From: an uncultured Bacteroidales bacterium
GTDB lineage: Bacteria; Bacteroidota; Bacteroidia; Bacteroidales; Bacteroidaceae
DNA: 64,000 nucleotides
NCBI GenBank assembly: GCA_937898885.1
Contig: CALDKD010000035.1
Location: forward strand, 1 to 64,000
Reading direction: 5' to 3'
In this document: positions 22,749 to 32,812 of the stretch, one piece after another
Position numbering within the stretch: position 1 is the stretch's first letter
Layout: the number at the start of each line of letters is the position of its first letter
The notes under the pieces: generated by a model
What the model saw: only the letters and a program-made list of their open reading frames with translations
Told to the model about the DNA's origin: nothing
The model's database searches: none
Translations under genes and position numbers: made by a program

Positions 22749-25538
22749 TTAGAACCAGGCCACACTCTCCCGCTCGCTGCTGCGCTTTTTGTACTTCAGC
22801 AGGTCCTTGACCATACTGGAATTAGCCTGGATGCAGAAGTTATACGATGTATATGGCTTCAGGACGATACTGCACGACATACTGAAGCAATGCAGGTCTC
22901 GCGTGATGTTCATTGTGGTTGTGGTGAAGTCGTGCGCTATGAAGTCCCAGCCGGATGACATATTGATGTTCCACTTGTTTGTAAGCTTCATATTGCCGGA
23001 AATGTTAAGACTGTGTGTGAATCCGTATGGATAGCGCATTCTGTCCGGATTGATTGGCGCTCTTGTATCCTCACGCATATTGATGCCGTACGAGAATGAG
23101 AGCGACCACGGGATATTGTACTCAGTGTAGCCATCGGCATCCAGGACCACCTTTGTCTCGCCACCATTTCCGCCGGAGCCCTGACCGGACCTGCTCCTGC
23201 CTCCTGAATCATTATTTCCCCGGCCCGAAGTCTCTTCGGTCTCCTCATCCTCATCACCCTCGCCACGCTTATGGAACAGTTTGTCCAGCTTCTCGCCCCA
23301 GCTCTTGAAAGTGCCGTTGTTGAAAGTGTAGGATAGATTCTGGCTCATACCCTGGAAACGTCCGAAACGACCGAACGAGTACTCGGTACGGTCACTTGTC
23401 ACCACCCTGCCATTCTCGTCAAACTCGTATGCGTAAGTGGCCCATACGGCATTCAGGCTGAAAGTATAGCTCTTGGTTATTTTTATTCTGGTGGTTGTGG
23501 ACAGATTGCTCCAGGGACGCACCTTGGCGGCTGTGTTGTAGGATATGCTGGCGCCCAGCTCATCAATAAGCGGTATCTTCTTGCCAAGACCTGTAGTATC
23601 CTTGTCTGAGCGGACTTTCATCTCCAGATTGTTCGACACCCTCAACGATACGCTGCCCGACTTGCCTTGCGGAGCCGTTCCGTACATCATTCCCGCGTAC
23701 GGCGAATAGACAACGGTATGCACCTCACCCTCGGTGTCTGTATAAGTGTATGAGTCGTACATTCCCCACATAGGGTCGCTGAAGTCAGGATTGAGCGAGT
23801 AGCTGACGGAGGGAGAGAACACGTGCCTTACCATTATCAGTTTCTCGCCGAACATCTTCTTCCACAACTTGCCGGGTTGATACAGACCATACAGTTTGGT
23901 GTTTGCCTGAACCGAGAAGTTGAAGTCATATACGTGATTGAAGCCGTATATGGTATCCTTCCTCACAGTCTGACGGGTATCGTCCCAGGACTGCATCACC
24001 TTGCTGGTGTACCATCGCGCCGTATAATTGACGGAAGGTGTTATGTTGATGTTCTTGAAAAGCTGGAATGTGGCGCTGATTGGAATTGAGTGCCGCATGG
24101 CGTTCTTCCAGTCCCTTACCAGACTCTTGTGCAGAAGCTCGCTCTCCTTGGAGGTAATGCTGTTGGCCAGAGTGCCGCTGTATGTCAGCGATATCTTCTC
24201 GTACCACTTGCCATCGCCTGCGGACTTCTTCCGCTTGAAAGGATAGACCCTGCCCAGCGACAGGCTCAGAGACGGCAGCGAGATGGAGATGGTTGAGTCA
24301 CGCATACTCTGCGACAGGTTCATTGATGCCGACAGGGAGAGACCGATGCCGGGGAAATTCCTTGAGTAGCTTACACTTGATGTACGCGTGCTCTGCGATG
24401 TGAGCGCCGGATTGTAGAGGCTGGACAGATTTGAGCGCTCATAGCTTGAGGTGGCGAAGTTGACACTGGCAGAGAAGTTCCGGTTAGGATTTGCCTTGGG
24501 ATCCTGACGATGGCTCCACCGCACCTTGAAATCGCGGCTCACATTGTAGTCGCTCAAACCCTTGTCACCTGTCTTAGTCACAAGATAGCTGGCATACAGG
24601 CTGCCTGAGAACTTATAGCGCTTTCTGTACGAGCTCTCGGCGGAGACGCCCCACGAGCCTTTTGTGAATATCTCTCCCAGGAGCTTCAGGTCCACCTTGT
24701 CTGAGATGGCGAAATAGTAGCCTCCGTCCTTCAGGTAGAAGCCCCTGTCAAGCTCGTCTCCGTACGTAGGCATTATGATACCCGACGCATAGTCGCTCTG
24801 GGTGAACGGGAAAAAGCCGAAAGGCAGGAAAAGCGGCAATGGCACTCCAAGCACCTCCAGATATGCGGGACCGAAGACCACATCCTTTCCAGGACGGACC
24901 TTGGCGCGGGTAATGCGTATTCCAAAGTGAGGGTCATCGTGGTCATCGCAGGTGGTATATATGCCATTCTGAACGTAATACTCCCCGTCAGGGCCTTTCT
25001 TGGCATCGACGCTGGTCATATACCCCTCACCCTGCTGCGTGACTACGTGATTGATGTATCCCTTCTTAGTCTTGAAATTGTAGCTCATGTGGGTGGACTC
25101 GTATGGCGTCTCGCCGTCTCTGAACACAGGAGTTCCGCTCCACGTGCCAAGTGAGTCCTGAACGCCGTCGGCATACACAAGACTGCTGTCTATGCGCATC
25201 CTTATCCTCTCGGCATCCAGCGTGATATTCTGATACTGGACCTCGCTTTTTCCGAAGAGCGACGCATCGCCGCCCATAACCCATACCATTGAGTCGCTTG
25301 ACTGATATATGACAGGGGCCTCCAGGGGCTCGCTCTTGGATACAGCCGTATCGGATGCCAGAGTATCGGAGATGGCATTCACCGAAGGCAGCGACAGGGA
25401 ATCCGGCAGCTCAATTTCCGGAAGCGGCAACGAATCCGGCTGCTCTACGCCGGGCTCAGACAAATAGTCCTGCGCAGACGCCGCCATGGCACACAGCAGC
25501 ATCAAACATATCACCTGAATCTTGCGGAGTTCTCTCAC
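22749..25538 (-). CDS. lptD: LptD-like outer-membrane LPS assembly protein
   Basis: The 929-residue protein has a signal peptide (about 1-22), a Pro/Asp/Ser-rich stretch, and an OstA/LptA-like beta-jellyroll region (about 85-230; QYQNITLDAERIRMRIDSSLVYADG). A long beta-barrel with alternating aromatic strands follows to the C-terminus, ending in VAWF, a typical outer-membrane terminal Phe. This matches the Bacteroidetes LptD family that inserts lipopolysaccharide into the outer leaflet with LptE. A Gly/Ser/Glu-rich loop lies near residue 765. A -7 box (TAATTTTG on the minus strand, 25566-25573) is 28 nt upstream. LptD is normally essential; LptE is not in this window. Confidence 0.88.
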   Translation of the reverse strand: MRELRKIQVICLMLLCAMAASAQDYLSEPGVEQPDSLPLPEIELPDSLSLPSVNAISDTLASDTAVSKSEPLEAPVIYQSSDSMVWVMGGDASLFGKSEVQYQNITLDAERIRMRIDSSLVYADGVQDSLGTWSGTPVFRDGETPYESTHMSYNFKTKKGYINHVVTQQGEGYMTSVDAKKGPDGEYYVQNGIYTTCDDHDDPHFGIRITRAKVRPGKDVVFGPAYLEVLGVPLPLFLPFGFFPFTQSDYASGIIMPTYGDELDRGFYLKDGGYYFAISDKVDLKLLGEIFTKGSWGVSAESSYRKRYKFSGSLYASYLVTKTGDKGLSDYNVSRDFKVRWSHRQDPKANPNRNFSASVNFATSSYERSNLSSLYNPALTSQSTRTSSVSYSRNFPGIGLSLSASMNLSQSMRDSTISISLPSLSLSLGRVYPFKRKKSAGDGKWYEKISLTYSGTLANSITSKESELLHKSLVRDWKNAMRHSIPISATFQLFKNINITPSVNYTARWYTSKVMQSWDDTRQTVRKDTIYGFNHVYDFNFSVQANTKLYGLYQPGKLWKKMFGEKLIMVRHVFSPSVSYSLNPDFSDPMWGMYDSYTYTDTEGEVHTVVYSPYAGMMYGTAPQGKSGSVSLRVSNNLEMKVRSDKDTTGLGKKIPLIDELGASISYNTAAKVRPWSNLSTTTRIKITKSYTFSLNAVWATYAYEFDENGRVVTSDRTEYSFGRFGRFQGMSQNLSYTFNNGTFKSWGEKLDKLFHKRGEGDEDEETEETSGRGNNDSGGRSRSGQGSGGNGGETKVVLDADGYTEYNIPWSLSFSYGINMREDTRAPINPDRMRYPYGFTHSLNISGNMKLTNKWNINMSSGWDFIAHDFTTTTMNITRDLHCFSMSCSIVLKPYTSYNFCIQANSSMVKDLLKYKKRSSERESVAWF

Positions 25539-25565
25539 TTATACAGTCAACTCTGTTCCAAACTG

Positions 25566-25573
25566 CAAAATTA
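25566..25573 (-). promoter_or_regulatory. -7 promoter box upstream of lptD
   Basis: Minus-strand reading TAATTTTG matches TAnnTTTG, 28 nt before the lptD start and just after the terminator of the preceding gene. The -33 region is only T-rich. Confidence 0.5.
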
Positions 25574-25585
25574 GACATAATAAAT

Positions 25586-25610
25586 TAAAAACGCCCCTTG
25601 TCGGGGCGCT
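25586..25610 (-). terminator. Terminator after the HD-domain gene
   Basis: CGCCCC (25592-25597) pairs with GGGGCG (25603-25608) around TTGTC. On the minus strand the hairpin is followed by TTTTTAATTT, a clear T-tract, 19 nt after the HD-gene stop. It separates the lacZ-HD unit from lptD. Confidence 0.88.
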
Positions 25611-25628
25611 CTTAACTATTAATATTTC

Positions 25629-26171
25629 TCAAATATTGAATAGAGTATGCCATTTCCGGAATCGTTCCGCATCCTCCTGTCCGAAACGGCTCAGACTGCG
25701 GATAATGCCCTCAAGGCTTTTTTCCTCATCAGGACGCGTCTTTGAGAAGAACTTGTCAGCATAGCATACAATCAGCTCCTCGGTTGACACGGGGCACATA
25801 TCCCTGTGAGGAACAGGAAGATCGCGCTCCTCTATCTCCTTCAGGGAAAGGCCCGTGCCGGTATGACGCTCGCAGACCAGCGCGTGCCGGGGCAGGCCCT
25901 CCTTGCGCATCAATTCCGCACCCAGGTATCCGTGGGCTATGTACGGATACTTGCCAAAACAATGTATGGGAGCAGCATCTGTAAGGAATATTCCAATATC
26001 GTGAAGCATAGCGGCCTCCTCCAGAAACTCCATATCGACATTCAGCTCAGGGTGACTTTTCGCCACACCAAGCGCCTTGCCGGCCACACATCTGCTATGT
26101 CTCAGCAAGAGGTCGTACAACGGGCGGTTATCGCCGTAGTACTTGTCGTATAACGCTATCCAGTCCAGCAT
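25629..26171 (-). CDS. HD (HDIG) domain phosphohydrolase-like protein
   Basis: This 180-residue cytoplasmic protein is essentially a single HD domain. The metal ligands are His25 (RHSRCV), His57-Asp58 (MLHDIG) and an Asp in VCYADKFFSK near 138. The HDIG form (LHDIGIF) is shared by small hydrolases annotated as HDIG-domain proteins. They act on nucleotides or other phosphorylated molecules, but the substrate of this group is not established. It lies 4 nt downstream of the large GH2 gene, so it is probably the second gene of that unit. A strong terminator follows it. Confidence 0.85.
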   Translation of the reverse strand: MLDWIALYDKYYGDNRPLYDLLLRHSRCVAGKALGVAKSHPELNVDMEFLEEAAMLHDIGIFLTDAAPIHCFGKYPYIAHGYLGAELMRKEGLPRHALVCERHTGTGLSLKEIEERDLPVPHRDMCPVSTEELIVCYADKFFSKTRPDEEKSLEGIIRSLSRFGQEDAERFRKWHTLFNI

Positions 26172-26175
26172 CCTG

Positions 26176-29100
26176 TCAGCGAACGGGCTTTATTACGTAA
26201 GTGTACTCATATGTGCCCGGGTGAAGCTTATAAGGCTCCAGAGGAGTAGCTCCCCAGCTGTTCTGGCAGGCAAGACCTGACTGGACCTTATCAATATGCA
26301 CAACCGTAAGATTGCGCGGAGTAAGGTCACCTGAGTGCAGGTTATGCTTGTTCTGTCCCTCGTCCAGATCCTCTGTCAGATAATTCAGAGAAGACATTGA
26401 CAACGGCTCGGTACCGTAGAACTCAAGTCCCTTTCCATCGGCATTCAGCACACGCCAGTAGCGTATCTCAGTCTTGTTCCCGGACTCCTGCGGACGGATA
26501 TAGGGGAAGTACTGCTCCGCCACGCTCTCCTCATACAGGCCTATCCATTCCGACGAGTTGCGGTCTGAATAGTTCTCGTGAGGTCCCTTGCCGTAATACT
26601 CAATGCGGTCAAACTCCTTGTCAAGAACGAGTGTCATACCTACGCGCTGCAGGTCGGCCTTGCTGTTCTCAGCGTTCAGGCGCTGGGTAACCGCCAGAGT
26701 GCCGTCGGAATTGATTCTGTAAGATATATTCAGCTGCGCGTCAAGTCCGTTCAGGTCATAGCTCACATCCACGCCCTTAGCCTTGCCGTCCTCGCGGACA
26801 ATGTTGAAGGATGTCACGCGGTACTGCGGCTGCCTCCAGGCTCCAAGCCTGCGCTGAAGTCCTGCCCCATAGTCATTGTCAGTAGGAGCGCGCCAGAAAT
26901 CACTCTTCAGGCTGTAGCCTTTCTTTGTGTACTGCTTGCCGTCAATGTCAATATAGTCAATCCACCCCGAGCGCTTGTTGAATGTGTAGGCGGCGCCACC
27001 GGCCTCAATCACTACCCACGCGAGAGCCTCGTCAACACTGCAGTCATCCACGCCCGCAATAATACTCTCCATAGTAGGGAATTCGTAGCCACGCACCTCA
27101 AACTGATCTCTCGCCACCGCATAGCCGGCCTTCAGGAGCGGCGCATCGGCCTTCAGACGGAACTCCACGTCCAGCAGAAGCTCCTTGCCGGCAGGAGCTG
27201 CCGCAATTGCCTTTGCCACAGAAGGCAACGTAACCTTGCGGGTTGCCTGAGCCGCTATCTGAGGCAGGCGCTCAGTACCCCCGGCCACGGAACGGCCGTC
27301 CGCGGTCAGAGTCCAGTAAAGCTCATATGCGGACAAGTCGGTGAAGAAATTCTCGTTGTAGATATTGAAGACACCCTTGGCAATGTCCACCGGTGTCATC
27401 CAGATGCTCTGATACTGCTGACGCACCTCGTATGCGTGCGGATTGTACCTGCGGTCAGGAGCTATCAGTCCGTTGCAGTTGAAGTTGCCGTCCGTGGCGG
27501 GATAACGGCCCGCATCACCGCCATACTGGAATATAGGCTTGCCGTCCTCATTCACTCCATACACAGCCTGGTCCACGAAGTCCCAGATGAAACCGCCCTG
27601 AAGAGGCGCGCTGGAGCGGATGATATCCCAGTACTCCTTGAATCCGCCCTCGGAGTTACCCATAGCGTGAGCATACTCGCACATAATGAACGGACGCTGG
27701 TTTCTGGGATTCTCCTCGTAATGCTGAAGCTCCCTGTAATCAGGATACATAGGGCAATAGATGTCGCAGTGGTCCGGAGCGTCCTTCGCGCCCTCATACT
27801 GAACCGGACGGGTTGGCTCATACTCCTTTATCCAATTATAGCAGGCCACAAAGTTCGGACCATCGCCGGCCTCATTACCAAGTGACCAGAAGATAATGGA
27901 CGGATGGTTCTTGAAGCTCTTCACGTTACGCTGGTTACGCTCCATATGGGCCTTGGCGAAAAGAGCGTTCCTGGCGAGTGAGCTTGCGCCATATCCCATT
28001 CCGTGGCTCTCAACGTCAGCCTCGGCCACAAGGTAGATGCCGTACTCGTCGCACAGGTCATACCAGCGGGGATCATCAGGATAATGGCTGGTACGCACGG
28101 CGTTGATGTTCATCTCCTTCATAATGCGGATATCCTGAATCATACGCTCCACCGGAACCACGTAGCCGCCTTCCGGATCCATCTCGTGACGGTCCGCGCC
28201 CTTAAAGAGTACAGGCTGTCCGTTCACCAGGACCTGGCTGTTCCTCATCTCTATCTTACGGAAGCCCACTTTCTGAGGAATAACCTCCAGGACATTGCCT
28301 CCATCCATAAGTGAGGCATACAAAGTGTACAGATACGGAGTCTCGGCAGTCCACTTATATGGATTCCTTACTGCAAGCACGCTCTTTGCGGCATTTCCGG
28401 CAACTACGGCCGACGCTTTCGCAACCTCCTTGCCGTCGGCGTCACGAAGTGACAGCGCCAGGCTCTTTCCATCGGCATTCACGAAAGTCAGAGACGCCTC
28501 AAGCGTACCGTTCCTGTACTGGGCATCCAGATCCGGAACAAGCCTGATGTCATCCACGGCGCTCTGCGGACGGGAGTACATATAGACCTCGCGGGCTATG
28601 CCGGTAAAACGCCAGAAATCCTGGTCCTCAAGCCACGAGCCGTCGCACCAGCGCATCACCTGCATCGCCACGAGATTATCCTTTCCGGGCTCAACGAACT
28701 GAGTTATGTCAAACTCGGCCGCCATCTTGCTGTCCTCGCTGTAACCAACATACTTGCCGTTGATCCACAACGACAGGTTCGAGGTTGCCGAGCCAACGTG
28801 GATATAAATCTTACTGTCATTCCACGATGACGGTATTCTGAAGCTCTTGCGGTATGAGCCCACATAATTGTTACGCTCCTCAATGAAAGGAGGATTATTG
28901 GCGAACTGGTTTGTCCAGGGATACCCCACATTGGTATATATCCTGTCTCCATAGCCGTTCATCTCAAAAAGGCCCGGTACAGGAAAGCTGGTCCACTTGC
29001 TGTCATCAAAGCCTGTGGAGAAGAAGTTCTCCGGACGCTCGTTGGCATTCTCAACAAAGTTGAACTTCCAGTCGCCCTCAAGCGACAGGAATCTCACAGA

Positions 29101-29271
29101 GGCATCCTTGCCGCCCTTCTCAGCCAGGCTCATACTCTCATAAGCAAAGTAGGCCGACACCATTTCCTTACGGTTCTCCTCGTTCACATTTGGATCAATC
29201 CACTTGGGCTGCTGGGCAGCGGAGACAAGGGTTGTGGCCAGCATCAGGCCAATAATTGACATCCTTCTCAT
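26176..29271 (-). CDS. lacZ: GH2 beta-galactosidase (LacZ-type, five-domain)
   Basis: The 1031-residue secreted enzyme has a signal peptide from the ATG at 29271; an in-frame start at 29346 would add 25 charged residues and is rejected. It shows the full LacZ order: sandwich domain, Ig-like domain, barrel, second Ig-like domain and the C-terminal beta-galactosidase small-chain domain (WRAPTDNDYGAGL, then the YYGKGPHENYSDR motif). The acid/base is in FWSLGNEAGDG and the nucleophile in MCEYAHAMGNSEGG; GGFIWDFVDQ is also present. It hydrolyses terminal beta-galactosides, probably in the periplasm. It is divergent from the 29388 membrane-protein gene and followed 4 nt later by the HD-domain gene. 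Confidence 0.93.
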   Translation of the reverse strand: MRRMSIIGLMLATTLVSAAQQPKWIDPNVNEENRKEMVSAYFAYESMSLAEKGGKDASVRFLSLEGDWKFNFVENANERPENFFSTGFDDSKWTSFPVPGLFEMNGYGDRIYTNVGYPWTNQFANNPPFIEERNNYVGSYRKSFRIPSSWNDSKIYIHVGSATSNLSLWINGKYVGYSEDSKMAAEFDITQFVEPGKDNLVAMQVMRWCDGSWLEDQDFWRFTGIAREVYMYSRPQSAVDDIRLVPDLDAQYRNGTLEASLTFVNADGKSLALSLRDADGKEVAKASAVVAGNAAKSVLAVRNPYKWTAETPYLYTLYASLMDGGNVLEVIPQKVGFRKIEMRNSQVLVNGQPVLFKGADRHEMDPEGGYVVPVERMIQDIRIMKEMNINAVRTSHYPDDPRWYDLCDEYGIYLVAEADVESHGMGYGASSLARNALFAKAHMERNQRNVKSFKNHPSIIFWSLGNEAGDGPNFVACYNWIKEYEPTRPVQYEGAKDAPDHCDIYCPMYPDYRELQHYEENPRNQRPFIMCEYAHAMGNSEGGFKEYWDIIRSSAPLQGGFIWDFVDQAVYGVNEDGKPIFQYGGDAGRYPATDGNFNCNGLIAPDRRYNPHAYEVRQQYQSIWMTPVDIAKGVFNIYNENFFTDLSAYELYWTLTADGRSVAGGTERLPQIAAQATRKVTLPSVAKAIAAAPAGKELLLDVEFRLKADAPLLKAGYAVARDQFEVRGYEFPTMESIIAGVDDCSVDEALAWVVIEAGGAAYTFNKRSGWIDYIDIDGKQYTKKGYSLKSDFWRAPTDNDYGAGLQRRLGAWRQPQYRVTSFNIVREDGKAKGVDVSYDLNGLDAQLNISYRINSDGTLAVTQRLNAENSKADLQRVGMTLVLDKEFDRIEYYGKGPHENYSDRNSSEWIGLYEESVAEQYFPYIRPQESGNKTEIRYWRVLNADGKGLEFYGTEPLSMSSLNYLTEDLDEGQNKHNLHSGDLTPRNLTVVHIDKVQSGLACQNSWGATPLEPYKLHPGTYEYTYVIKPVR

Positions 29272-29355
29272 CTTTTTATTTTTATCTGTTTTGATTTCTG
29301 GTGCTAATATAGTAAAAAAACCTCTACGGCTGCCGGATTTAATCAATTATTTGGG

Positions 29356-29363
29356 TAACTTTG
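29356..29363 (+). promoter_or_regulatory. -7 box for the membrane protein / PD40 / amidase operon
   Basis: TAACTTTG is an exact TAnnTTTG match 25 nt upstream of the ATG at 29388. It overlaps an in-frame TTG at 29361, which therefore cannot be the start codon if this promoter is used. No clear TTTG was found at -33. Confidence 0.55.
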
Positions 29364-29387
29364 CCTAGTAACAACTCTCGTAAGCAA

Positions 29388-31286
29388 ATGAACCGGAACA
29401 GAGAAGGACAGAACGGCGCGAAGCCCGCATTTTCAGATAAAAATCTTTTTTACATTTTATTGGCGATATCAGCCGTGGTTATATGCGCGCTGCTGGCATT
29501 CCGCTGCGGCGACCTTCTCCTTAAGACGGGAGAGCGCTCACTGTTTCTCTCAACCAGCCTGTTCCTCAAGGACTGTATGAGATTCCCGGGAGGCCTGCTG
29601 ACCTACATCGGCAGCTTCGCGTCGCAGTTCCTGTCCGTACCGGCGGCAGGCGCGATCCTCATCACATTATTGTGGGGCATCGTGGTGATACTGGCACGCC
29701 AGGCATTTCACCTCAAGTCGGGCTGGAGCCTGCTTGCCTTCATTCCGGCGGCGGCACTGATAGCCGCCGATATGGATATGGGCTACCAGATATACGCGGT
29801 AAAGCTCAGCGGATGGTTCTTCACATCCGCACTCGGCTACATAGTCACCCTGCTGTCATTCCTGCCGTACCGCAGGATTCATCAGCTTCCGTTAAGAATA
29901 GCGTATGTAGTCCTATGGACAGCCATCGGATATCCTCTGGCCGGTTTCTACGCATTGCTTGGCACAGCCGCCATGGCCGCGTCATCGCTCACACGGCAGG
30001 CCAGGGACTACATCTGCGCCGCGGCAGCCATTATCGCGATCATTGCATCTCCGTTGATATGGGCAGGCCATTACACCACCGGACGCGCATCCGACGCATT
30101 TCTGGCGTGCCTGCCTCTGTTCCCCATGGACGGCCTCTATCTCAAGTATTGGATTCCATACATCATACTCCTATTGTACACGGTACTCGCCGCAGCCCCT
30201 CTCAAGCCGCTGCAGATAACCGGCAGCAAGGGGCTGGTGGTCCAGGCCGTCACATTCGCGTCATGCATACTGCTGGCGTATGTCTTCTGGTTCAAGGACG
30301 AGAACTTCAAGGCCGAGGTCAGGATGAGCAACGCCATTGACAGGCGCGACTGGAAAGCAGTCACCAAGATACACGCGGCCACCTCTGAGCGGCACAGGGA
30401 ATCAGACAGGAAAGCATTTGAGAAGCACGATTACGACAACATCTATGCCCCGTCCAGACTTATGGTCATGTACAAGGACCTGGCACTGCTCAAGCTTGGC
30501 ATAGCCGGCTCGTCAGCATTCCGCTACAGCGACGGCAGCCGCTTGCCGAAATGCGAGGAGACCATATCCTCCGCAACCCAGGGCGGCAAGCAGCTCTATC
30601 TGAATTACGGCCTGCTCAACTGCTGTTACCACTGGTGCATAGAGGATGCGGTGGAATTCGGATGGAACGCGGAGTCACTCAAATTCGCCGTCAGCTCAGC
30701 GCTTTTATCCGGAGACTGGGACATTGCCGAAAAATACCTGGGCCAGCTTGACAACTCACCTATGCATCGCAAATGGGCCGGGGAGCAGAGAAAATACCTT
30801 CGCCATCCGGAGCTGATAGCCAAATCCTCAGAGTACTCCCATATCATTCCACTCATTTGCAAGGCGGATTTCCTGGACAGCGATAAGGCATCGGTCGAGC
30901 TGTTCCTGCTCAAGTATTTCAAGAACTGCCGCCTGCCCGGCTCCACCCCGGAGTTCGACGACGCAGCATTGTTATGGACGCTCCGCTCACAGGACATACC
31001 GTCATTCTGGAACCAGTTCTCCAACTGGATAAGCACACATAAAGGCTCAGACGTACCCGTACACTATCAGGAAGCCGCCTATATGTACGGCAACCTTGAC
31101 AAGAGCGTGAGCATATCCGGACTGCCGTTCTCCCAGGATGTTGTAAAAAGCTACAACTCATTCATGAAGTTCGCATCCCAGCACCCGTTCAGCAGCGAGA
31201 AAGAGGCCAGCCTCACCTACAACAGCCGTTTCGGAGACACCTTCTACTATTTTTACTACTTCATACGCAACATACAAACATATTAA
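29388..31286 (+). CDS. Multi-pass membrane protein, uncharacterised (possibly DUF6057)
   Basis: The 632-residue protein has a basic N-terminus (MNRNREGQNG), then roughly nine to ten hydrophobic helices in its first 300 residues (e.g. LFYILLAISAVVICALLAF, LIAADMDMGYQIYAV nearby, and IILLLYTVLAAAPL). A soluble, helical C-terminal half of about 320 residues follows, with YDNIYAPSRLMVMYKDLALLKLG and repeat-like helices. I do not recognise a characterised family; it resembles Bacteroidetes proteins listed as DUF6057, from memory. It is 17 nt upstream of the PD40 lipoprotein and in one operon with the cell-wall amidase, which suggests an envelope role. The start is ATG 29388, not the upstream TTG. 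Confidence 0.75.
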   Translation: MNRNREGQNGAKPAFSDKNLFYILLAISAVVICALLAFRCGDLLLKTGERSLFLSTSLFLKDCMRFPGGLLTYIGSFASQFLSVPAAGAILITLLWGIVVILARQAFHLKSGWSLLAFIPAAALIAADMDMGYQIYAVKLSGWFFTSALGYIVTLLSFLPYRRIHQLPLRIAYVVLWTAIGYPLAGFYALLGTAAMAASSLTRQARDYICAAAAIIAIIASPLIWAGHYTTGRASDAFLACLPLFPMDGLYLKYWIPYIILLLYTVLAAAPLKPLQITGSKGLVVQAVTFASCILLAYVFWFKDENFKAEVRMSNAIDRRDWKAVTKIHAATSERHRESDRKAFEKHDYDNIYAPSRLMVMYKDLALLKLGIAGSSAFRYSDGSRLPKCEETISSATQGGKQLYLNYGLLNCCYHWCIEDAVEFGWNAESLKFAVSSALLSGDWDIAEKYLGQLDNSPMHRKWAGEQRKYLRHPELIAKSSEYSHIIPLICKADFLDSDKASVELFLLKYFKNCRLPGSTPEFDDAALLWTLRSQDIPSFWNQFSNWISTHKGSDVPVHYQEAAYMYGNLDKSVSISGLPFSQDVVKSYNSFMKFASQHPFSSEKEASLTYNSRFGDTFYYFYYFIRNIQTY

Positions 31287-31303
31287 GAATCCGCTTTCAG
31301 GCT

Positions 31304-32800
31304 ATGAGAAGATTTCCTATCGCCATAATATCGCTTCTGCTGGCAGCCTGCTCAGCCCAGGTACCGTCAGAGTTCAGCAACGTGGCTGAGACTCCGGCCA
31401 TCTGGCCAGACTATACCGATATAACCGTTCCATCCAACATCGCTCCTCTCAATTTCAGAATAAACCAGGCAGGCGATGATTTCCGCACACGCCTCACCTC
31501 CGGTAAAGGCCAGGTAGTGCTAAAAGGAGAGAAAGCCTGTATGTCGGTAAAGGAATGGCGCTCGCTGACAGAGTCCGCCACGGACATCAAGGTTGAGGTA
31601 TTTGTCCGTCAGGAAGGCAAATGGAGACTGTACAAGCCGTTTCTCATACATCAGGCCGAGCCTATTGACGAATACATATCCTACCGTCTTATTCCGCCAT
31701 CGGCTGTCTCTTACGAGCAGCTAACCATCAACCAGCGCAATCTCACGGACTTCAAGGAGGATGTCATATACAGCAACGCCCTCATACAGAAGGACAGAAA
31801 CGGGCAATGCATCAATTGCCATCACTACCGCAACTACAGGACCGACAATATGCAGTTCCACGCGCGCCAGTACAAAGGCGGCACAGTCCTCATTCTGAAC
31901 GGCGAGAAGCACAAGGTCAACCTCAAGACAGACTCCACCTTGTCAGCAGGCGTATATCCGGCCTGGCATCCCACACACGACTATATCGCCTACTCCACGA
32001 ACCAGACCAAGCAGTCATTCCATATGACGGACAGGAACCACATTGAGGTTCTTGACCTGGCAAGCGACCTTATCCTATACGATATCAGGGAGAATTCCGT
32101 AAGCGTCATAGAGAACGACTCCGACCATTTTGAGTGTTTCCCGGCGTGGGCGCCCGACGGCAAGACACTGTATTACGTATCGGCCTTCCTTCCTGCCGCA
32201 TATTCCGCCACACGCGAGGGCGAGCTCCTCAACAGCTACAAGTCGTTCCACTACGACCTCTACGCAAAGCCTTTTGACCCGGAGACCCGCAGCTGGGGCC
32301 CGTCCCGGAAGATTATTGACGCAGCCGCGATGAACAAGAGCATCACCCTGCCAAGAGTATCGCCCGACGGCCGTTATCTGATGTTCACTATGGGAGAGTA
32401 CGGAGTGTTCCACATCTGGCACACCGATGCCGACCTATATCTGCTGGACCTTCAGAGCGGGCAGATACGTTCCGCCAGCCAGATCAACAGCGACAATGTG
32501 GAGAGTTATCACTCCTGGTCCAGCAACGGCAAATGGGTCATCTTCAGCACCCGCAGGGATGACGGAGGCTACACCAGACTCTATATCTCGCATTTCAACG
32601 GAGACGGTACTTTCACCAAGCCCTTTGCCCTTCCGCAGGAGGACCCCGACTTCGCGAATCAGTTTATGCGCTCATACAACATTCCAGAGTTTATGATAGA
32701 GCCGGTGAGCACGACTCCACACGAGCTGGCCAGGTTCGTTGACAGCAACAATGCTGAGAGCGTCTCATTCTCACAGAAAAAAGAGCAGGCACCTAATTAA
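31304..32800 (+). CDS. PD40/TolB-like beta-propeller lipoprotein with a CxxCH motif
   Basis: The 498-residue product has a lipoprotein signal (lipobox LLAAC, Cys16) and an N-terminal domain of about 180 residues. That domain contains a single CINCH motif (Cys169, Cys172, His173), the signature of covalent c-type haem attachment. A WD40-like/PD40 beta-propeller follows with TolB-type repeats (AYPAWHPTHDYIAY-like, FPAWAPDGKTLYYVS, LPRVSPDGRYLMF, YHSWSSNGKWVIFSTRR). It should be anchored in the periplasm or outer membrane. It is sandwiched between the multi-pass membrane protein (17 nt) and the amidase (12 nt). Whether haem is actually bound is inference; no cytochrome c maturation genes are in the window. 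Confidence 0.85.
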   Translation: MRRFPIAIISLLLAACSAQVPSEFSNVAETPAIWPDYTDITVPSNIAPLNFRINQAGDDFRTRLTSGKGQVVLKGEKACMSVKEWRSLTESATDIKVEVFVRQEGKWRLYKPFLIHQAEPIDEYISYRLIPPSAVSYEQLTINQRNLTDFKEDVIYSNALIQKDRNGQCINCHHYRNYRTDNMQFHARQYKGGTVLILNGEKHKVNLKTDSTLSAGVYPAWHPTHDYIAYSTNQTKQSFHMTDRNHIEVLDLASDLILYDIRENSVSVIENDSDHFECFPAWAPDGKTLYYVSAFLPAAYSATREGELLNSYKSFHYDLYAKPFDPETRSWGPSRKIIDAAAMNKSITLPRVSPDGRYLMFTMGEYGVFHIWHTDADLYLLDLQSGQIRSASQINSDNVESYHSWSSNGKWVIFSTRRDDGGYTRLYISHFNGDGTFTKPFALPQEDPDFANQFMRSYNIPEFMIEPVSTTPHELARFVDSNNAESVSFSQKKEQAPN

Positions 32801-32812
32801 TAAATAATATAT

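Noticed and set aside
29361..29387. TTG start codon for the membrane-protein gene at 29361
   Set aside because: The TTG is part of the exact -7 promoter match TAACTTTG; the first ATG, at 29388, is 25 nt downstream and fits.
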